DNA from: GWB2-37-7 sp942492835
Lineage (GTDB): Bacteria > Bacillota > Clostridia > Lutisporales > Lutisporaceae
Assembly: GCA_942492835.1 (NCBI GenBank)
Contig: OW818645.1
Span: 2,046,001 to 2,110,000, forward strand
DNA length: 64,000 nucleotides
Direction: 5' to 3'
How positions within the stretch are numbered: position 1 is the first letter of the stretch; each line of letters starts with the position of its first letter. Below, in pieces: positions 24,150-32,430 of this stretch. A program made the translations under genes and the position numbers. Below the pieces are notes generated by a model. That model was given only the letters and a program-made list of their open reading frames with translations. It did no database searches and was not told the origin of the DNA.

Positions 24150-25304
24150 GTGTTGATAACTCTAGCTTATTGGCTGATTATAGCCAGGGAGTATAATGAA
24201 GATCCCATTATGAAAACTCTTTTTACTTGGGATATGCCTAATTGTCGTAGGATTAGTGCACTTGCATTTCATTATGACCGTTCATCTGGAAGTGTAAGAA
24301 GAATGTCTATAGGGGCACTCTCTCCTGAGATGGGTAATATCTATGATAATGTTAAGGATAAGAACGAGTCTCAATGGGAATGTATTGCCCGTATCATTAG
24401 CGAGTATAATCCCAATAACATTGCTATTAATAAAAGCAATTACCATGGTTTCTGTGATGGTATCTCTGCAAGCTTATATGATTCTTTGCTAAGCTATCTC
24501 AAGCCCGAATATCAACAGAGGTTGTGTAGCGCAGAGGGAGTCGCAATCCAATGGCTTCAAACGATTACTGACCTTGAACTAGAACTGATGGGGGTACTTG
24601 TAGATGTGACTCAGGATATCGTCAAGATGTCATTTTCTAAAGACTTTATTAAACCAGGTATTACCAATACCAGAGAAATTGAATGGTCAATGCGTGATGC
24701 AATCACTCAGCTGGGATTCGATTATTGGTTTGGACCAGATATAGACTTACAACGTAAGGGTTGTTCTGATACCCGCATATTTGATAACTTGATACAAGCT
24801 GGAGACTTGCTGCACTGTGATATCGGCATCACAGGAAAGTATATAAGGCTTCATACAGATATTCAATGGTTAGCCTATATACGAAAGCCCAGTGAAGCTT
24901 CAACCCCAAAAGGGCTTATAGATCTTTTTACAAACTGCAACCACTTCCAAGATATAGTAGCATCTAATTTTAAAGCTCAACTTACTGGAAATGAGCTCTT
25001 TGTTAATGCAATTACACATGCTAGAGAAGAAGGACTTAAACCCATGCTGTATAGCCATCCTTTGGGTACCTTCGGACATGGTGCAGGTCCAACTATTGGA
25101 CTTTATGATGTACAGGATTTTGTGAAAGGTAGCGGAGAATATCCTTTAGAAAACAGAACCTGTTATGCTCTCGAGCTTAATATTTGTGGCAGCTTACCAG
25201 AGTGGGATAATCAGATAGTATTTATATATAGAGAGGAAGATATTTTCTTTAATAAAGAGGTTAGCTTTATACATGGAAGACAAACAGAATTTATTGAAAT
25301 TTAA
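24150..25304 (+). CDS. M24 family metallopeptidase (Xaa-Pro peptidase-like), N-terminus uncertain
   Basis: A pita-bread-fold peptidase of about 384 residues. Candidate metal ligands appear in order: Asp in HCDIGI, Asp in HTDIQW, His in GTFGHGAGP, Glu in ALELNI, and Glu in YREEDIF. The N-terminal part YWLIIAREYNEDPIMKT matches relatives that have roughly 25 further residues before this point. Here an in-frame TGA occurs at 24129, the only available starts are GTG 24150 or TTG 24153, and there is no ribosome binding site. Either the protein starts unusually, or a small insertion just upstream has broken the N-terminus. Downstream coding quality is good throughout. Confidence 0.72.
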   Translation: MLITLAYWLIIAREYNEDPIMKTLFTWDMPNCRRISALAFHYDRSSGSVRRMSIGALSPEMGNIYDNVKDKNESQWECIARIISEYNPNNIAINKSNYHGFCDGISASLYDSLLSYLKPEYQQRLCSAEGVAIQWLQTITDLELELMGVLVDVTQDIVKMSFSKDFIKPGITNTREIEWSMRDAITQLGFDYWFGPDIDLQRKGCSDTRIFDNLIQAGDLLHCDIGITGKYIRLHTDIQWLAYIRKPSEASTPKGLIDLFTNCNHFQDIVASNFKAQLTGNELFVNAITHAREEGLKPMLYSHPLGTFGHGAGPTIGLYDVQDFVKGSGEYPLENRTCYALELNICGSLPEWDNQIVFIYREEDIFFNKEVSFIHGRQTEFIEI

Positions 25305-25430
25305 AAATATCAGGTGTGTAGATTATTAGTTTATGTTTCTTATCAGCATCAATAACCTACATGCCTGGCATTTCTTATAAAACCACCGTTGCTTATGGTA
25401 CGGTTCACCATTGTTTACTAAATGCACTAC

Positions 25431-25895
25431 CTATCTCTTGGCTTTTCCTGAAATATGTTCTATACTAATTTTTATTACTTTAGTAGCTTTACTTGCCTTT
25501 TGAATGTATTCTTTTCCTTGTTCAATATAATCTACCGAATATTTATTTAATATTTCTAGCAGAATCGTATTTTTTTCATCATCAGAAACTTCAATCGCTC
25601 TTCCAAATACAATTACACTCTCATATTTTGTACTAAATTCGTCAGGTAGAATTTGAGTATGCCCAACTGCACAAAAAGATACCCTATTGTTATTTGATAT
25701 ATTATCTAATTTATGTCCTTTAATAGCACTATGAAAATATATTGAATTATTAAAAAAGATATAACTTATTGGTACACCATAAGGATATCCATTTTCACTT
25801 ACAGTTGACAGAACGCCATAAGTGTTGTTCTTTAAAATTTCGATAGCTTCATCATTTTTCAGTTCTCTATCTTTTCTTCTCATTTCTCTAATCAT
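25431..25895 (-). CDS. Pyridoxamine 5'-phosphate oxidase-related flavin protein (NimA-like)
   Basis: A 154-residue split-barrel flavin-binding protein. The segments GVLSTVSENGYPYGVPISYI and FHSAIKGHKLDNISNNNRVS are typical of the PNPOx-related family that includes NimA nitroimidazole reductases. Substrate unknown; FMN or heme binding is the usual property. ATG at 25895 behind GGAGAATT. It converges with the M24 peptidase gene and stands alone. Confidence 0.83.
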   Translation of the reverse strand: MIREMRRKDRELKNDEAIEILKNNTYGVLSTVSENGYPYGVPISYIFFNNSIYFHSAIKGHKLDNISNNNRVSFCAVGHTQILPDEFSTKYESVIVFGRAIEVSDDEKNTILLEILNKYSVDYIEQGKEYIQKASKATKVIKISIEHISGKAKR

Positions 25896-26166
25896 AATAA
25901 TTCTCCATATAATTTTAAAAATTTTCTATTGATTAATTCATAATAAATTACTAATATGAAACATATATAACATACGTAATATATGTTCTTGAAAATAGTG
26001 CCAGGGAAACCTACGAATAACACTACATTTAAAAAATAGGCTTGTTAAAGAATAGTGTTGATAATATACCATACTTAAAGAGAACTTGTTAAAAAATTCC
26101 CCTAACTCACATTTTAAGAATATTCTTCACTAATGCTATTGTTAACATTTCCCAGTTTGCTCGTAC
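25896..26166. other. Spacer with no recognised gene
   Basis: Between the PNPOx-like and DUF1835 genes. AT-rich, with several short frames and no ribosome binding site or clear hairpin. I see no supported feature apart from the PNPOx gene's upstream region. Confidence 0.4.
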
Positions 26167-27051
26167 TTATATTTTTCTTAAAACTTTCCCATAGGGATGT
26201 GAAGGGTTCTTATTTTCAACAACAATTAGTTTGTTTTCCTCAATCATCTTATCAATTCGCAAAGCATACCAACTATCACTAATGCCTAGACTATATTCTC
26301 CTAACAGCTTTCCGATGAATCGGGCCATAATAAAATCATTATCTGGCAGATTTTTCATGATAATGAAATCATAAAAATTTTCTGGTACAGATGTTAGCTT
26401 TCCATTTATAATTGCTCGTAATGGTGCATTTTCTGCCATTAAGTCATGCCAGTAGTCACTAACAATTCTCTTTTCTATCTGAGTTAATTGTTTTTCAAGA
26501 GGTAAGAATTGATAAAATTTACCTGCCTCAACTTCTCCCCAGTGACTATACTCTACTATTTCATTCTCATATATTGGCCTATATTTAGGTAAAGAAACAA
26601 CACTTATATTGCAGTCAATATTTCTTAATATATTGCAAATAAAGTAAAATCCACAAGTAGAATAAGGAGCGTCGCTTTTCCATATTCTTATGGACATACC
26701 ATCTTTTGCAGCAGACAACAGCTTCTCCATATCTTTTCGTTGATTTTGGAAAAACTGCTTTTGCTCCTTATTATCAAAATCAAATCGTCCCCACACTTTG
26801 CGAAAAACATTTTGTCGCTCATTTCCATCAATGGTACCCGAAATATCACCAATATCAAGGGAAAAGCCTATATTAACAATATCTTGAGAATTCCCCCCAA
26901 CTGCTTGACCTTCAAAATGTTTCTCTAATTCAGCTTTGCTTGGTTTTTTCCCAATATAGCCGACAGCTCCACCAAGCATATTTTTCTCATTGTAATTTTT
27001 TGCTATTTTCATAGAACCTTTCTCACTATCACTAAATACGACTTCAAGCAT
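26167..27051 (-). CDS. DUF1835/DUF3658 domain protein
   Basis: A 294-residue soluble protein. The N-terminal ~120 residues start MLEVVFSDSEKGSMKIA and contain IVNIGFSLDIGDIS, as in DUF1835. The middle contains EIVEYSHWGEVEAGKFYQFL, and the C-terminal segment from about residue 190 (QIEKRIVSDYWHDLMAENAPLRAIINGKL onward, split by positions) has the helical DUF3658 character. No catalytic assignment exists for the family. It is part of a run of three small minus-strand genes (with GNAT and NUDIX) that look like accessory functions. RBS GTGGTG, weak. Confidence 0.75.
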   Translation of the reverse strand: MLEVVFSDSEKGSMKIAKNYNEKNMLGGAVGYIGKKPSKAELEKHFEGQAVGGNSQDIVNIGFSLDIGDISGTIDGNERQNVFRKVWGRFDFDNKEQKQFFQNQRKDMEKLLSAAKDGMSIRIWKSDAPYSTCGFYFICNILRNIDCNISVVSLPKYRPIYENEIVEYSHWGEVEAGKFYQFLPLEKQLTQIEKRIVSDYWHDLMAENAPLRAIINGKLTSVPENFYDFIIMKNLPDNDFIMARFIGKLLGEYSLGISDSWYALRIDKMIEENKLIVVENKNPSHPYGKVLRKI

Positions 27052-27190
27052 ATTTTCACCACCTATTTATAATTAACACTTACTCCATCTACTTATAGAC
27101 ATACTTAAAGTTGAAATGATATAAACTGTCCGCAGTCACGCGGGTGCGGTTTATAAGAAGATTGCGAACTAATAATTGGAAATATTATCC

Positions 27191-27655
27191 TCATTTTCTA
27201 TGTAAAATAAATTTCTGTTCAGGATATTCAAACTCAATTACGAGTTCATCTTCCTCAAAACCAAATTTTTTATAAAGTGGTCTTGGAGCAATGCCTTTTA
27301 TATCGCCTTCTCTAAAAGTTGTTACTGATATATCAACATCATTAGGAAACAATGAAATCATTTTTTCTATCATTACTGATGCAATACCCTGCCTTCTATA
27401 TTTAGGATGAACTGCCATACAAGAAAGACATTGAGAATGATAAGAGAAAATCATAACACCAACAATTTCATTTCCACACTTTACACAAAGGGCTGTTTTC
27501 CTTTTTATATTTTTAATCACAGTTTGTCTATAACCATCCATCTTTTCGGCTGTTTCTAATCCTGGAAAGCTATCTCTAACAATTTCAATCATTTTAATCC
27601 ACTCATCTATATCCTGCATTTCTGCATAACATAATGAGTATTCCACATTTAACAT
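27191..27655 (-). CDS. GNAT family N-acetyltransferase
   Basis: A 154-residue acetyl-CoA-dependent acetyltransferase. The cofactor-binding motif A is clear, LSCMAVHPKYRRQGIASVMI (R-R-x-G-I-A), followed by motif B, RPLYKKFGFEEDE. Acceptor substrate unknown. ATG at 27655 behind AGAAGGAG. A GC-rich imperfect hairpin at 27121-27154 separates it from the downstream DUF1835 gene and may act as a terminator or processing site. Confidence 0.88.
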   Translation of the reverse strand: MLNVEYSLCYAEMQDIDEWIKMIEIVRDSFPGLETAEKMDGYRQTVIKNIKRKTALCVKCGNEIVGVMIFSYHSQCLSCMAVHPKYRRQGIASVMIEKMISLFPNDVDISVTTFREGDIKGIAPRPLYKKFGFEEDELVIEFEYPEQKFILHRK

Positions 27656-27856
27656 ATTAAACTCCTTCTGTAATTCGCCTTATTATACTAATATGAAACA
27701 TACTATAACATATTTTCTTAAGTTTTTCGTTTTCTTTTAAAGAAGAACTCCTCATATTGAGTTATTTCGACTGCAAGATATAATATAAAAATATTGCTGC
27801 TCCAAAATGCAAATATCCTTCTCCCATTTATTCACTAAATAAAAGATATGTTATAC

Positions 27857-28333
27857 TTATGTTAAAAATGAAAAAGTGCCATGAACCAAAGTTATCTTTC
27901 TGATAAGTCTTTTGTTAAGTTCCCAAAGTGCTACCTTATTTCCATCCCATTTCAAACATGAAATAGCATCATTAAAACTCACCCACTTATATTCTGTATG
28001 CTCATGTGAAATTCTTAATTGTTTATCTGTTATTTCAACCCCGTAACAATTTTCAGGTATCACATAGACATTTTCACCCCAATGAATACTATCTGCAAAT
28101 TCTTCAGCAGGAATTGAATTGACCGTATCTAGCTTCATGTACAGCGAATCCTTAGAGATTCCTCCTTCTTCCCATGCTTCTCTTTTTGCTGATTCAGTTA
28201 TAGTTTCTCCATCTTCTCCTCCCCCTGAAATGGCTTGCCACCAATCTGCATCACTTCTATGGAATATAGCATATTCTATACCGTTATCGCCTATATAGTA
28301 AGGAAATACTAAAACTTGATATGGTGCTCTCAT
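27857..28333 (-). CDS. NUDIX hydrolase
   Basis: A 158-residue pyrophosphohydrolase of nucleotide-linked substrates. The NUDIX box is complete: GGGEDGETITESAKREAWEE followed by GGI (G-x5-E-x7-R-E-x2-E-E-x-G-I pattern). The N-terminus MRAPYQVLVFPYY recalls the dATP/NTP-pyrophosphohydrolase-like NUDIX group. ATG at 28333 behind TAGGGG. Substrate not predictable. Confidence 0.9.
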   Translation of the reverse strand: MRAPYQVLVFPYYIGDNGIEYAIFHRSDADWWQAISGGGEDGETITESAKREAWEEGGISKDSLYMKLDTVNSIPAEEFADSIHWGENVYVIPENCYGVEITDKQLRISHEHTEYKWVSFNDAISCLKWDGNKVALWELNKRLIRKITLVHGTFSFLT

Positions 28334-28828
28334 ATTTACCCCTACTCTCTTATATCAATTTATAGTTATCGTATAATAGAAGCAAGAGGGACGGTTCTTT
28401 TTGCTTCTCATTCCTCTAAACTTCCCTGTTTTCAATGCCTTCAGTACCTTTATTATATCAAATCTATCATTAAACATGAAGTATTTATTGGAAAAACAAC
28501 TGGTATGGTACCCACAAGTTATTCACGCCTACATAATTCGGGTATAGAAAAACCCTGTTATAACAGTAAATACATGTCTTCCCTTATCATTGTAAAAAAT
28601 TATAAAATGTAATATAATTACTATATATATAAATTATACAAATATTTTGGTAACTATCGAATGCACTTTATATCAAGTGAATACATAGTATGTTTGTATA
28701 ATATACCAATTATATTTCAATAAAAAATATACTCATTTAACAAATAGTTCTATGAAATAAGGCTCATACATGGTGTACAGACCTTTGATTGTCAGATATA
28801 TTAAAGACTTGAAAGGAAGTTGAATGTT
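28334..28828. other. 495-base spacer with one REP-like motif
   Basis: No gene supported. At 28388-28406 it contains GGGACGGTTCTTTTTGCTT. Related sequence occurs inverted at 30062-30079 and 32021-32038, and in the same orientation at 31833-31849. The rest is AT-rich and includes the promoter region of the lipoprotein gene. Confidence 0.5.
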
Positions 28829-29773
28829 TTGAAGAGACTTATTGCGGTAATTATAATTATCCTTCTATTAATTGGCTGCTCAGATAATCAATTGGTCTAT
28901 CCAATAGAAAAAAATGTTTCATCAAATACTACCCTAAATAAAACAGAAGAAAGTAAGGAATATAACGGTCAAAGCACTAAAGTCAATGATTTAAATAGGA
29001 ATGATATTACTACACCAATATTGATTAAAGGTGTTTTGGTTGGTGGATTAAATAAGGGTAAGTGGATGCGCTATGATGAATTTTATAATAGTGGGGTAGT
29101 AAACTTTGATGGCTATCATTATGATGTATATGTTAATGATATGAAAAAAGGTAACACTACAGGAGGATTACCCATCAATTCCAAATCAGGGGAGACATTA
29201 AAGGAAGACAAGTATATTCCTGGATTTGACATCATTGATTTATTTGGTGAGAATAATCAAAATATAGATTATGACATTGCAATAAGTGCAGATTGGAATA
29301 TATACCCAAGGTGTTACAGAAGTCAGAGCACTGATCAAAAAAGCTATAATGATTTAGTTAAAAATCTAATGATTAAAGAAGGTTTGAAAAATCCTGATAC
29401 TGCATTGAAACAGGTTATCAAGGTTGATTTGGATGGGGATGGCACTGAAGAGGTTCTAATCACTGCTGATAATACTATAGATGACAAGTTTGAGCAAGTT
29501 ATGAAAGGTGATAATGCAATAGTCATATTTAGAAAGCTGGTAAATGGTAAAGTAGTAGACCAAGTGGTTGAAAAAGATATCAGGCTTAAAAATGAGGAAG
29601 TAGTCTCACTTTATAGGCTTTTGTTTCGTATTGAGACTTTTTCCGATCTCGATGGAGATGGTATAATGGAAGTTATTATAAAAAGTTGGTACTATGAAGG
29701 GGAAGGGTGGTTTGTTTACAAACTTATAGATAATCGATTGGAATTAGTTGCTTCAAATGGGTCGGGATCTTAA
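28829..29773 (+). CDS. Lipoprotein with DxDGDG calcium-loop-like repeats
   Basis: About 314 residues. Lipoprotein signal: basic start, hydrophobic stretch IAVIIIILLLIGC with lipobox LIGC. After a Ser/Thr/Asn-rich linker the protein carries two VDLDGDGTEEVLIT / SDLDGDGIMEVIIK motifs, acidic loops typical of calcium-binding VCBS/FG-GAP-like surface proteins. The start TTG at 28829 is preferred: GGAAG ends 9 bases before it, whereas the in-frame TTG at 28820 touches the ribosome binding site. Function unknown; outer-surface location likely. Confidence 0.72.
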   Translation: MKRLIAVIIIILLLIGCSDNQLVYPIEKNVSSNTTLNKTEESKEYNGQSTKVNDLNRNDITTPILIKGVLVGGLNKGKWMRYDEFYNSGVVNFDGYHYDVYVNDMKKGNTTGGLPINSKSGETLKEDKYIPGFDIIDLFGENNQNIDYDIAISADWNIYPRCYRSQSTDQKSYNDLVKNLMIKEGLKNPDTALKQVIKVDLDGDGTEEVLITADNTIDDKFEQVMKGDNAIVIFRKLVNGKVVDQVVEKDIRLKNEEVVSLYRLLFRIETFSDLDGDGIMEVIIKSWYYEGEGWFVYKLIDNRLELVASNGSGS

Positions 29774-29843
29774 TAAGCAGGCAAATAACTCCAGCTTTGA
29801 CTTCACCATACGGGAGGAGAAATGATTTGGTAGAAATTTGAGG

Positions 29844-29973
29844 TTATTTATGATAAGGCTCCCCCTTAATAATCCTAAATCCCCTATACACCTGCTCCAG
29901 TAATATCACCCGCATTAGCTGATGAGGAAACGTCATGGCAGAAAAGGACAGATGGTAATCTGCCCTTTTTAAT
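29844..29973 (-). pseudogene. rlmH: Detached 3' end of rlmH (42 codons plus stop); distal junction repeat of the island
   Basis: 128 bp (29846-29973) match the 3' end of the intact rlmH at 34539-34666 with four differences. All four are synonymous (GCC/GCT, CGG/AGG, CTG/TTG, CCT/CCC), and a stop codon follows in both (TAA here, TGA there). The fragment has no 5' part. Conservation of the coding sense suggests it was recently part of a functional rlmH and was displaced when a segment inserted at the gene's end, rather than being an old decaying copy. Confidence 0.88.
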
Positions 29974-30093
29974 CATCATATCATTACTTAATTTGATTAT
30001 ATATTACTGCCTACTTTTTAGATGCTTTTAGAATGTCAGACCATCTTTCATTTTCTATAAAAGCAAAAAGAACCGCCCCTCCAATGCTTTTTA
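29974..30093. repeat. Direct repeat copy 1, about 118 bp
   Basis: Starts exactly where the rlmH fragment ends. About 89 percent identical by eye to 31933-32050. It ends with AAGCAAAAAGAACCGCCCC, a REP-like motif. The two copies flank the AlbA_2 gene at 30107-31534. Confidence 0.85.
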
Positions 30094-30106
30094 TATTTGT
30101 TTTGTC

Positions 30107-31534
30107 CTATTTGCTATAATATTTTTGTTTTGGACTTTTGGGCTTATCAGGTATAGTCAGCATTATTATATTACTTTCAATAAGTGGGTTAAGTATCTTT
30201 GCTCTAAAATATTCTCTATCTTTTATATTTATAAACTCTTGCATTTCAAGCCTTGTTCTAGGCACTTTACAAAAATTAATTAATTTTTCTAATCTATCAT
30301 AATCTTGCTGGGTATCTTGCTGGGTATCTTGCTGGGTATCTTGCTGGGTATCTTGCTGGGTATCACCATCTTTTATTTTAAAAGCAATTTTAAATATATC
30401 TTCTTCAATGATTTCAGGTTCATATCCAAAATAAGCCTTTCCGTACTTGTGAATATTTCTAACGCCTGAACCCAATTCATCAACTAAACCCATTTCTTTG
30501 AAGAATTTTGCTATAGTTGGGTTTTTAGGAAATGGAGAAAAGTTATTAGGATCAATAACTCCATGTCCATGAGGCTTATTGCTGTTTTCTGTATATATTT
30601 TGTCCTTACCTATAATAAGCTTTGCAGGATAAGGATTACTATAATCTCTATGAATTAATATATTTGAAATTACTTCTCTAAATATTTTATCCCTAATGCT
30701 TATCCTGATATCTCCTTCAAGATAAAAGATATCTGGTAAATGTTTGCTTACAAAAGCCATCAATCTGTCATAGCTTTGGATTAAGTTAATTCTAATATCA
30801 TCTCTGTCATCATATCTATCTAAATTTATTTTTCTTAAAATAGCATCTGTTTTAAAATAAGGTATAACAGAAGTTATAATTTCATCTTTTCCAAGCAGTA
30901 ATATAGAAGCTAATGTAAAACCTTCTATATTATTTTTATAATCACGTATATATAAGCCAGCACTTTTCAATAATTCCATATCATCCATGCTATTCCAAGG
31001 ATGATTATCTACTCTAATTGATGCCACTTTTCTCGCTCTTCCAATAAGATCTTCTCTTAAATCATTAAGTTTTACATATGGATATACAGTATTTTCAATA
31101 TAAGTTGTCTGCTTCCTTTGATAGAGTGCTGATACTTGATTGGTATTATCAGTAATATTTATATCTCCATCTTCATTTCTATCAAATATCTTACCGCTAC
31201 ATCTATGTACTTGTGAGCTTTCTGGCACAAAGATATAAAGGATAGTTTTATCTTCGATAGTAATTTCTTCAATACTTAAATAGTATGTTGGATTTATTTT
31301 ATTACAATTATTCATTACTGTAACTAAATCCTTTTTAATGCTATTTATTGAAGATGGTTCTACTCCAAGAATTTCTCCATTGTCTTTTACACCTAATAAA
31401 ATTTCACCACCGCTTCTATTTAAAAAGGCACAAACAGTATCAAAAACATCTTTGTTAAGCTTGTTTTTACTCTCCTTAAACTCAACTTTTATTCCTTCAC
31501 CCTTTTTAATGGTATTTAGAATTTTTGAAATCAT
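30107..31534 (-). CDS. AlbA_2 (Schlafen-type) / ATP-binding domain protein with C-terminal winged helix
   Basis: A 475-residue protein. The N-terminal AlbA_2 domain, residues 10-130, has the signature EGIKVEFKESKNKLNKDVFD then FLNRSGGEILLGVKDNGEILG. A HATPase_c_4-like region follows (FREVISNILIHRDYSNP, then GLVDELGSGVRNIHKYG). A linker of five DTQQ repeats at about residues 390-410 precedes a final winged helix. Such proteins are called ATP-dependent DNA-binding regulators and recur on mobile islands; the exact activity is unknown. The ATG at 31534 is 7 bases after AGAAGG. The gene lies inside the rlmH-bounded segment, between two 118-bp direct repeats. Confidence 0.82.
   Translation of the reverse strand: MISKILNTIKKGEGIKVEFKESKNKLNKDVFDTVCAFLNRSGGEILLGVKDNGEILGVEPSSINSIKKDLVTVMNNCNKINPTYYLSIEEITIEDKTILYIFVPESSQVHRCSGKIFDRNEDGDINITDNTNQVSALYQRKQTTYIENTVYPYVKLNDLREDLIGRARKVASIRVDNHPWNSMDDMELLKSAGLYIRDYKNNIEGFTLASILLLGKDEIITSVIPYFKTDAILRKINLDRYDDRDDIRINLIQSYDRLMAFVSKHLPDIFYLEGDIRISIRDKIFREVISNILIHRDYSNPYPAKLIIGKDKIYTENSNKPHGHGVIDPNNFSPFPKNPTIAKFFKEMGLVDELGSGVRNIHKYGKAYFGYEPEIIEEDIFKIAFKIKDGDTQQDTQQDTQQDTQQDTQQDYDRLEKLINFCKVPRTRLEMQEFINIKDREYFRAKILNPLIESNIIMLTIPDKPKSPKQKYYSK
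30304..30363. repeat. In-frame 12-bp minisatellite, five copies
   Basis: CTTGCTGGGTAT is repeated five times without change, encoding Asp-Thr-Gln-Gln on the minus strand in the linker of the AlbA_2 protein. As the unit is a multiple of three, copy-number change alters linker length without frameshift. Confidence 0.95.
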
Positions 31535-31832
31535 GCTCATACCTTCTCTCTATAACATTTAATTACTATTATATTACCATAGTATTACCATTTAAAGTAT
31601 AAAAGTATATTTCTCAGAATTATTTAGTTTAATTTTAGTAACAAAAGTGCTACAATTCTCTGTACTCAAAGACAATTTAGCCATGTTCTAAAACTGAGTA
31701 TATTAGTATCTCCAAACCTTTCCTAGACTTTTTCCTGCATTATGATTATACAATAGCACTATCTCACAGAAAAATCTTTTATGCGCCACTTGAGTTTGTT
31801 TTCATCCATTCTCCTGTGTCAAGCCTTGTCAT

Positions 31833-32050
31833 GGCCGTTCTTTTTGCTTATTAACTATTATCCTGACATACATGAAGCTATCGTAATAGTCTGAATAACG
31901 GAAGGTTTAAATTCATCAGTATACTTCTTAAACATCATATCATTACTTAATTTGATTATATATTACTACCCACTTTTTATATGTTTCTAGAATGTCAGAC
32001 TACCTTTCATTTCCCGCAAAAGCAAAAAGAACCGTCCCCAGCGCTTTTTA
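31833..32050. repeat. REP/MITE-like element including direct repeat copy 2
   Basis: GGCCGTTCTTTTTGCTT at 31833-31849 faces AAGCAAAAAGAACCGTCC at 32020-32037, forming inverted ends about 205 bases apart. 31933-32050 is the second copy of the direct repeat at 29974. Inside, the minus strand reads MMFKKYTDEFKPSVIQTI, which recalls the N-terminus of IS3-type OrfA transposases and may be a transposase relic. The rest of the 31541-32090 spacer shows nothing else except the AlbA_2 promoter region near 31570-31600. Confidence 0.6.
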
Positions 32051-32090
32051 AATAAGAGTTATCACACAATAAATAACGGGGGTAAGGATT

Positions 32091-32306
32091 ATGCCAAATA
32101 CATTTACTAACTATATTTTAAACAAAATTTATGGAATGTCAAAGCCTCAGTTCCATCATTTGTCCAGCATTATAGCTGGATTAGAAGAAAAAAGTGCCTG
32201 GGAAAGCGCTAAAAAAGTTGTCACATTTGAAAAATCTATGTTTATTGGGAATAGTAAATCATTGCATGGTGTAATAAAATCCTATATATTGTACTGTAGA
32301 GCTTAG
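32091..32306 (+). CDS. Small hypothetical protein, 71 residues
   Basis: Not recognised. ATG at 32091 behind GGGGGTAAGG, a good ribosome binding site. The product is basic, starts MPNTFTNYILNKIYGMSKPQ and ends KSYILYCRA; no signal or membrane segment. It could be the truncated start of a transposase next to the repeat element or a genuine small island protein. It is convergent with the IrrE-Fic gene. Confidence 0.45.
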   Translation: MPNTFTNYILNKIYGMSKPQFHHLSSIIAGLEEKSAWESAKKVVTFEKSMFIGNSKSLHGVIKSYILYCRA

Positions 32307-32430
32307 AATTTTAAAGTATTAATGTAGTGTTTTTCAGCACTTTCTCTGCACCATATATCTTTATAACTTATAATATCATTTTACTAATGAGATTTTCACT
32401 TATCTAGTGTTATAGTTACTTCTGAACTAA

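Noticed and set aside
30304..30363. Possible CRISPR-like array
   Set aside because: The five 12-bp units are contiguous without spacers and in frame inside a coding sequence, so this is a minisatellite.
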